In this document: piece by piece, positions 62,901 through 64,000 of the stretch | How positions within the stretch are numbered: position 1 is the stretch's first letter | Layout: every line of letters begins with the position of its first letter | Assembly: GCA_903813345.2 (NCBI GenBank) | Contig: CAIIXF020000002.1 | Location: 4,070,001-4,134,000, forward strand | Length of the DNA: 64,000 bases | From: Owenia fusiformis | Taxonomy: Eukaryota > Annelida > Polychaeta > Sabellida > Oweniidae | Direction: 5' to 3' | Position numbers and translations under genes: made by a program | The notes under the pieces: model-generated | The model's database searches: none | Seen by the model: only the letters and a program-made list of their open reading frames with translations | What the model was told of the DNA's origin: nothing

Positions 62901-64000
62901 TTATTAATTCAACAAAAAGCTAATAAATATTTTTATTGAAATATTTATTTTGTTTTTAACATTTTTGATATGTACATGTAGCTTGATGACATTAAGCTGG
63001 AGATTGAAAGATTGCATTATTGTTTGCATGAGTGTTTTTAGCATCATATACACATCACTTTTCATGAATGGCACATGAATAAAATACAAAACATTGGTTT
63101 TGAATGAAATATGTATTTAATTTGATTTTTTTCTTTTGCACAGAACCATATTTTCACATATTCAGCACAGTCTATTTTTTGTCTTTGTAAGTATTGAATA
63201 TATTGTGTTCTCTGAACCTTTTTTTTATTTTCCAGATCAAAGACAACGAAGAACAGTTCAACCAGTTTGCCATGGTGTCCCAAAAGAAAGGTAAGCACAA
63301 TAGTCTCTGCTATTCTAATTACTTCAACAATTCAATTATGATGATATAATCACAACATCATTGTCACTTTTATTCTAGCATTTTTATTAACCAAATAATT
63401 TCGAAAGTTTCTAAAAACAACTAAAAAGATTATTAAAATTTTGAAAAAATCAGACTTTGCCCTGGCCCTGTATCTTAAGAAAATCGAGGATCTTAGAAAA
63501 GCTAAAAAATTTCCAATTTTGCCTCAGGCCTTCACTGTTTGGTTTGGTTTACCTTTAGATGAGAAAACTCCTGCAGAGCTGGCTCTGGAGGCTGGAAGAA
63601 ATTATGTGTTATTACCAAAGAACAAAAAGTAAGTACATTGCAGCAATAAAGTGTCTTTAACATTTTTTCTAGTACTTTCAATATTGTTTATGATTTCAGA
63701 TCAAACTTTGATCAATTGATATGTATTAAATTCACTTTTGGACTTTAGATATTTATTATTAGTATATAGGTACCCTTTTAAATTGTCATAAGTTATGCAT
63801 CATTGAGTAATCTTAATTAACCTTTAATCTAAACTTTGCTTTCTATAATTTCTGTAGATCAAAAGTTGATAAAAAGAAAAAGAGGAAGGTAACTGATATG
63901 GCAAGACTGGAGCAGATTGAGAGGTTTCTAAAGATACCAGCAAGACCCTTACAGCGTTCTATGTCTCTGCCTAGAGTTAGAGGTCCAATAGAATATGAGC
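21168..64000 (+). CDS. Large multi-exon gene of unknown function, 3'-incomplete
   Basis: About 28 plus-strand coding exons can be joined by phase from the ATG at 21168 to the right edge, giving about 1,139 codons with no stop. I do not recognise the family. The protein is highly charged and mostly disordered in appearance, with Lys/Glu-rich helical segments, RSQSCPNL- and RSMSLP-like Ser-Pro words, and a more ordered stretch near the right end (FTVWFGLPLDEKTPAELALE). No signal peptide or membrane segment is seen. Introns are long and repeat-laden. The 32934-53486 intron contains a whole antisense gene, and the phase (2 into 2, completing a Lys codon) is preserved across it. Three exons are overlapped by tandem repeats that copy a splice site. 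A role as a cytoskeletal or ciliary scaffold would fit the composition but is only a guess. Confidence 0.8.
21856..22017. mobile_element. MITE of Tc1/mariner type, 162 bp
   Basis: Inverted repeats of about 28 bp: the left end CACTCCCCTCCATAATTTTG is mirrored by the right end CTTATGGAGGGGAGTG. TA duplications flank both ends. It lies in intron 1 of the large gene and has no coding capacity. Confidence 0.85.
22736..22805. mobile_element. Pearl/HINE-type left-end fragment
   Basis: GAAGTTCGTAGGGATATAG followed by CTGTCTGTCTGT and GGGCAATAGCAC matches the 5' part of the complete HINE elements in this window (AGTTCGGAGGGATATAGG, CCGT run, GGGCAATAACTC). No core repeats or right end follow, so this is a truncated copy. 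It starts 15 bases after the donor of exon 2. Confidence 0.65.
22983..23289. mobile_element. TTAA-flanked MITE, about 307 bp
   Basis: The element is bordered by TTAA at 22979-22982 and 23290-23293 and has short inverted ends (CTCATTCGCTACT versus the complement of CTCATTCAATACT). A TTAA duplication is the hallmark of piggyBac-type transposition. The interior contains a repeated block GACTTGATATGACGTCA / GACGTGATATCAAGTC. No transposase frame is present. Confidence 0.65.
24101..24705 (+). repeat. 86-90-bp tandem repeat, 7 copies, each with an exon end and splice donor
   Basis: The unit comprises 72 bases identical to the end of exon 4 (starting GGTTTACATG and ending GTAAATCAG), then the donor GTAAGATGCTACAG. 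Five copies are spaced 86 bp; the last ones are spaced 90 bp through an inserted TACA. Every copy except the last keeps CAG|GTAAGA. The 72-base part is 24 codons, but the 14-base spacer is far too short to be an intron, so only one donor at a time can be used. Confidence 0.95.
25212..25977. mobile_element. Pearl/HINE-type non-autonomous Helentron, subfamily with CCCAACGAAC ends
   Basis: Left subterminal inverted repeat ATCCCAACGAAC (25213-25224), then AAGTTCGGTAGGGATATAG, a CCGTCAGT/CCGT run, two or three degenerate core units containing CAAAATGGC, the right repeat GTTCGTTGGGAT (25933-25944), a hairpin CTCCGCGGAG (25951-25960) and the end GATATCTAGTT. This order is the diagnostic HINE/pearl layout. 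It lies in the intron before exon 6. Confidence 0.82.
26850..27110 (+). repeat. 39-bp tandem repeat at the end of exon 7
   Basis: The unit contains CATCCAAAAGGTAATGATG, in which AAAAG|GTAATG is the exon 7 donor. Two units are near-identical, a third reads CATGCAGAAGGTAAAAATC, and further copies decay to the right. 39 bases equal 13 codons and the frame stays open for about 70 codons, so the array could be coding (HPKGNDDLKALAI repeats) or intronic. Confidence 0.85.
30799..30897. repeat. Hairpin element, about 100 bp
   Basis: ACAGGGAGGCACTGTGTC at the left pairs with GACATTGCCTCCCTGT at the right. The inner AGGTAATTGGAC pairs with GTCCAACAATTACCT. This is a compact foldback, perhaps a MITE, in the intron before exon 11. 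Confidence 0.75.
33478..34751. mobile_element. Pearl/HINE-type element, complete (CCCATCGAAC ends)
   Basis: Left inverted repeat ATCCCATCGAAC, AAGTTCGGAGGGATATAGG, then about 12 CCGT units, then a lead-in with GGCAATAACTCAAATACCGT and about six core units of about 140 bp. Each core contains AAAATGGCCGCCATTTT-like palindromes and GTGGAGCGATTTTGTTCATA. The right end is GTTCGATGGGAT (34707-34718), a hairpin ACGC-TTTG-GCGT (34724-34735) and TTGTTCTGGTT. The RPSVRPSV reading frames over the CCGT run are artefacts. It lies in the 20.5-kb host intron. Confidence 0.9.
34752..36341. other. Host intron beyond the nested gene's 3' end
   Basis: A+T-rich. A C/A-rich tract around 35980-36210 has degenerate CCATCAACA / CTCAACAA repeats and creates several overlapping open frames on both strands; none is supported as coding. 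Confidence 0.4.
36342..36347 (-). terminator. Candidate polyadenylation signal of the nested gene
   Basis: On the minus strand AATAAA occurs 114 bases after the TAA stop (36463-36461). It is the nearest canonical signal downstream of the stop. The cleavage site itself cannot be read from the sequence. Confidence 0.5.
36461..52925 (-). CDS. Nested antisense gene: ankyrin-repeat protein with C-terminal trypsin-like protease domain
   Basis: Six exons: 52925-52793, 47422-47291, 46758-46579, 45588-45505, 44502-44311 and 41505-36461, about 1,921 residues. All five introns are phase 1; the fourth uses a GC donor (GCAAGT). The start is the ATG of MDQEKLIEHG. Residues 1 to about 240 are acidic, Ser/Pro-rich and probably disordered; exons 3 and 5 are paralogous. 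The last exon encodes about 17-20 ankyrin repeats (TALMLAA, VECVRVLVE, GADVNIQ), an acidic Asp/Glu linker, eight more ankyrin repeats, and a chymotrypsin-fold domain with LTCKHVIE (His 1716), FDIALI (Asp 1759) and PGDSGSIVV (Ser 1852). Spacings of 43 and 93 residues resemble chymotrypsin (45 and 93). No signal peptide is seen, so it probably acts inside the cell. Ankyrin arrays bind proteins; the protease substrate is unknown. The whole gene lies in one intron of the plus-strand gene. Confidence 0.88.
41712..43050. mobile_element. Pearl/HINE-type element, complete, second copy of the CCCATCGAAC subfamily
   Basis: It has the same layout as the copy at 33478: ATCCCATCGAAC, AAATTCGGAGGGATATAGG, an interrupted CCGT/ACGT run, about six core units near 140 bp, GTTCGATGGGAT (43006-43017), the ACGCTTTGGCGT hairpin and TTGTTCTGGTT. 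The two copies match closely over the left 300 bp. It lies in the intron before the final exon of the nested gene. Confidence 0.9.
43892..44026 (-). CDS. Candidate isolated terminal exon
   Basis: After an acceptor-like CATACTATAG, a minus-strand frame runs 44 codons to TGA: Lys-rich, then AAEAKDAQYRQVNELKLRKA, then QKLWGKAKNSGLLFAPL. Its composition is strongly protein-like, unlike the surrounding A+T-rich intron. It requires phase 0, whereas the nested gene around it splices only in phase 1, so it does not fit as an alternative last exon of that gene without another small exon. It may be a relic, an alternative end, or part of an unrecognised gene. Confidence 0.35.
   Translation of the reverse strand, partial: KKEKSTKAAEAKDAQYRQVNELKLRKAQKLWGKAKNSGLLFAPL
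45765..46166 (+). pseudogene. Truncated LINE: C-terminal part of a non-LTR reverse transcriptase
   Basis: The frame YGNILWGNATKNHLNRLFIL, then LQKKFLRIMTD and IFRKFKILNIFDINKFQ, is a typical region C-terminal to the polymerase domain of LINE reverse transcriptases. A stop near 46014 and a frame change interrupt it before the final stretch RKSIAVSGATLNNSLSIHFK, which ends at the stop at 46164-46166. Polymerase and endonuclease domains are missing. It lies in the intron between exons 3 and 4 of the nested gene, in antisense orientation. Confidence 0.82.
47565..51487. mobile_element. Large HINE-type element with a higher-order tandem core
   Basis: Left end AGCTCACATGGTGAGC, a CCGT/CTGT run, many tandem monomers of roughly 250-350 bp each containing CAAAATGGCCGTCACTTTTG or a variant, then the right inverted repeat ACCATGTGAGC (51457-51467; complement of 47566-47576) and a perfect hairpin AGTACCG-A-CGGTACT (51470-51484). 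The ends differ from the CCCATCGAAC subfamily, but the layout is the same. It fills most of intron 1 of the nested gene. Confidence 0.85.
51508..52760 (+). mobile_element. Decayed Penelope-like retroelement
   Basis: Two protein blocks remain. At 51663-51840 is a reverse-transcriptase stretch with the catalytic YVDD and the following LAFLDTQLNM motif. At 52188-52522 is a GIY-YIG endonuclease-like domain (VYQVPCNNCNKSYIGEASRS, then IKEHK, then SAITDHILQENHQIDWDN). RT plus GIY-YIG defines Penelope-like elements. The frame between them has stops, so the copy is dead. About 95-bp inverted repeats flank the coding part (left about 51545-51640, right about 52665-52757), and AAATCCATAGTTA is directly repeated at 51495-51507 and 52761-52773 as a probable target-site duplication. 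Confidence 0.88.
53385..53440 (+). pseudogene. Possible decayed duplicate of part of exon 15
   Basis: After an acceptor-like TTCCATTGTAG, the sequence AGGAATATCTGCCTCTTCTG then TATGAC and ATCCAACTTCCCA resembles the interior of exon 15 (AGGAATATTCATCATTTCTG, TATGAC, ATCCAACTCCCA), about 100 bases upstream of it. It has no clear donor, and its phase does not fit exon 14. It looks like a partial, decayed tandem exon copy. Confidence 0.4.
53487..64000 (+). CDS. Exons 15 onward of the large plus-strand gene
   Basis: Exons: 53487-53651, 55990-56161, 56445-56575, 57245-57382, 57790-57938, 58163-58319, 58520-58604, 58992-59081, micro-exons 59478-59492 and 59568-59597, 63236-63290, 63454-63628 and 63858 to the edge. 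Exon 15 has two overlapping donors (GTGTGT at 53650 and GTGTTA at 53652); only the second keeps frame into exon 16, unless a small exon was missed. The stretch is rich in Glu/Lys/Met, with AMETAATTGFLGDDEE, an acidic EEEESVYEYADPEE and a final Lys-rich KKKKRKV, a nuclear-signal-like run. The last exon continues beyond the window with no stop. Confidence 0.75.
53890..55307. mobile_element. Pearl/HINE-type element, older diverged copy
   Basis: Left CCCATCAAATGAAGTTCAGAG then GGATATAAGGAATGCC, a short CCGTACGTCTGTC run, decayed core units (AGTGGAGCAATTTTGTTCAT and similar), right GTTCGATTGAAT (55263-55274), hairpin ACGCTTTGGCG and end TTGTCTAGTT. The inverted repeats no longer match, and an unrelated stretch near 54560-54990 interrupts the core. 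It lies in the intron after exon 15. Confidence 0.78.
55797..56042 (+). repeat. 132-bp tandem duplication of the exon 16 acceptor and exon start
   Basis: CAACCCCCACCTCTCCTACTAG followed by ACTCAACACA occurs twice, with acceptor AGs at 55856-55857 and 55988-55989, each followed by about 55 bases of near-identical exon sequence. The upstream copy runs into an in-frame TAG after about 27 codons and has no evident donor, so it is probably a pseudo-exon; the downstream copy opens the complete exon 16. Confidence 0.88.
56989..57221 (-). mobile_element. SINE copy lacking its tRNA head
   Basis: Read on the minus strand, it matches the body of the SINE at 15741-16078: ATTTGCTTGTTGCGTAAAGT, then CAGGGTATTTGACTAAGTGG, ACATAAAAGAACACATG, TACCCAAGAGTTATTGCTCA and GTAAACAAAATACAAT. 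The tRNA-related start is missing. It ends 23 bases before plus-strand exon 18, so it supplies much of the sequence around that exon's splice acceptor. Confidence 0.88.
59867..61490. mobile_element. HINE/pearl-type element of a third subfamily, right end not found
   Basis: It opens with CCCCACCACATAGTGTGGGG, then CGGCCTAGGCGCGTCCG and a CTGTCCGT run. A lead-in with a TTTTCAGGGATAAC motif follows, then about six tandem units of about 163 bp, each with GCAGCCATTTTGGATTTTC, CTTGTCTGTAAAGTCTTG and TTTCAAATTTTCAGGG. The period fits the ~160-bp cores described for bivalve pearl elements. No right inverted repeat or hairpin is evident, so the copy is probably truncated. Confidence 0.7.
62538..62624. 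mobile_element. 87-bp hairpin MITE with 8-bp target duplication
   Basis: AGATCTGATTTTTAGTCCCA and its complement form a stem of about 27 bp around a loop of about 33 bases. The direct repeat GTTCAGTT stands on both sides (62530-62537 and 62625-62632), an 8-bp duplication as made by hAT-type transposases. No coding capacity. It lies in the long intron before the exon at 63236. Confidence 0.75.

Overview
The window is animal nuclear DNA, A+T-rich, with short spliceosomal exons in long introns and many repeats. A lophotrochozoan, most likely a bivalve mollusc, is suggested by at least five pearl/HINE-type elements (non-autonomous Helentron relatives carrying CCGT-like tetranucleotide runs and tandem cores), plus Penelope, LINE, SINE and MITE sequences. 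The taxon is inferred; no species can be named from the sequence alone.

Layout. 1-8.8 kb: gene-poor, with a 17-bp minisatellite, a 32-bp tandem array, a TA-flanked MITE and a mariner-like element with a LINE tail lying between its ends. 8.9-11.6 kb (+): one uninterrupted ORF for a 909-residue, low-complexity, unrecognised protein. 12.5-14.1 kb: MITEs and a hairpin minisatellite. 15.4-17.7 kb (-): four exons of the mitochondrial large-subunit ribosomal protein bL28m (MRPL28), with a tRNA-derived SINE in an intron. 18.9-19.3 kb: a long foldback.

21.2 kb to the right edge (+): a large unrecognised gene of which I could phase about 28 coding exons (about 1,139 codons); it continues past the window. 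Its intron 32934-53486 (about 20.5 kb) contains a complete second gene on the opposite strand (52925 to 36461). That gene has six exons, all joined by phase-1 introns, and should encode about 1,921 residues: a disordered N-terminal part built from small exons (two of them paralogous), two ankyrin-repeat arrays separated by an acidic linker, and a C-terminal trypsin-like protease domain with an apparently intact His/Asp/Ser triad. The host gene's reading frame joins correctly across this intron (phase 2 to phase 2), which supports true nesting.

The most unusual recurring theme is local tandem duplication across splice junctions. A 54-bp unit in MRPL28, an 86-90-bp unit at exon 4 and a 39-bp unit at exon 7 of the large gene each copy the end of an exon together with its splice donor; a 132-bp unit at exon 16 copies a splice acceptor. 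Identification of exons rests on reading frame, splice-site dinucleotides and phase agreement read by eye; no alignment or transcript data were available.
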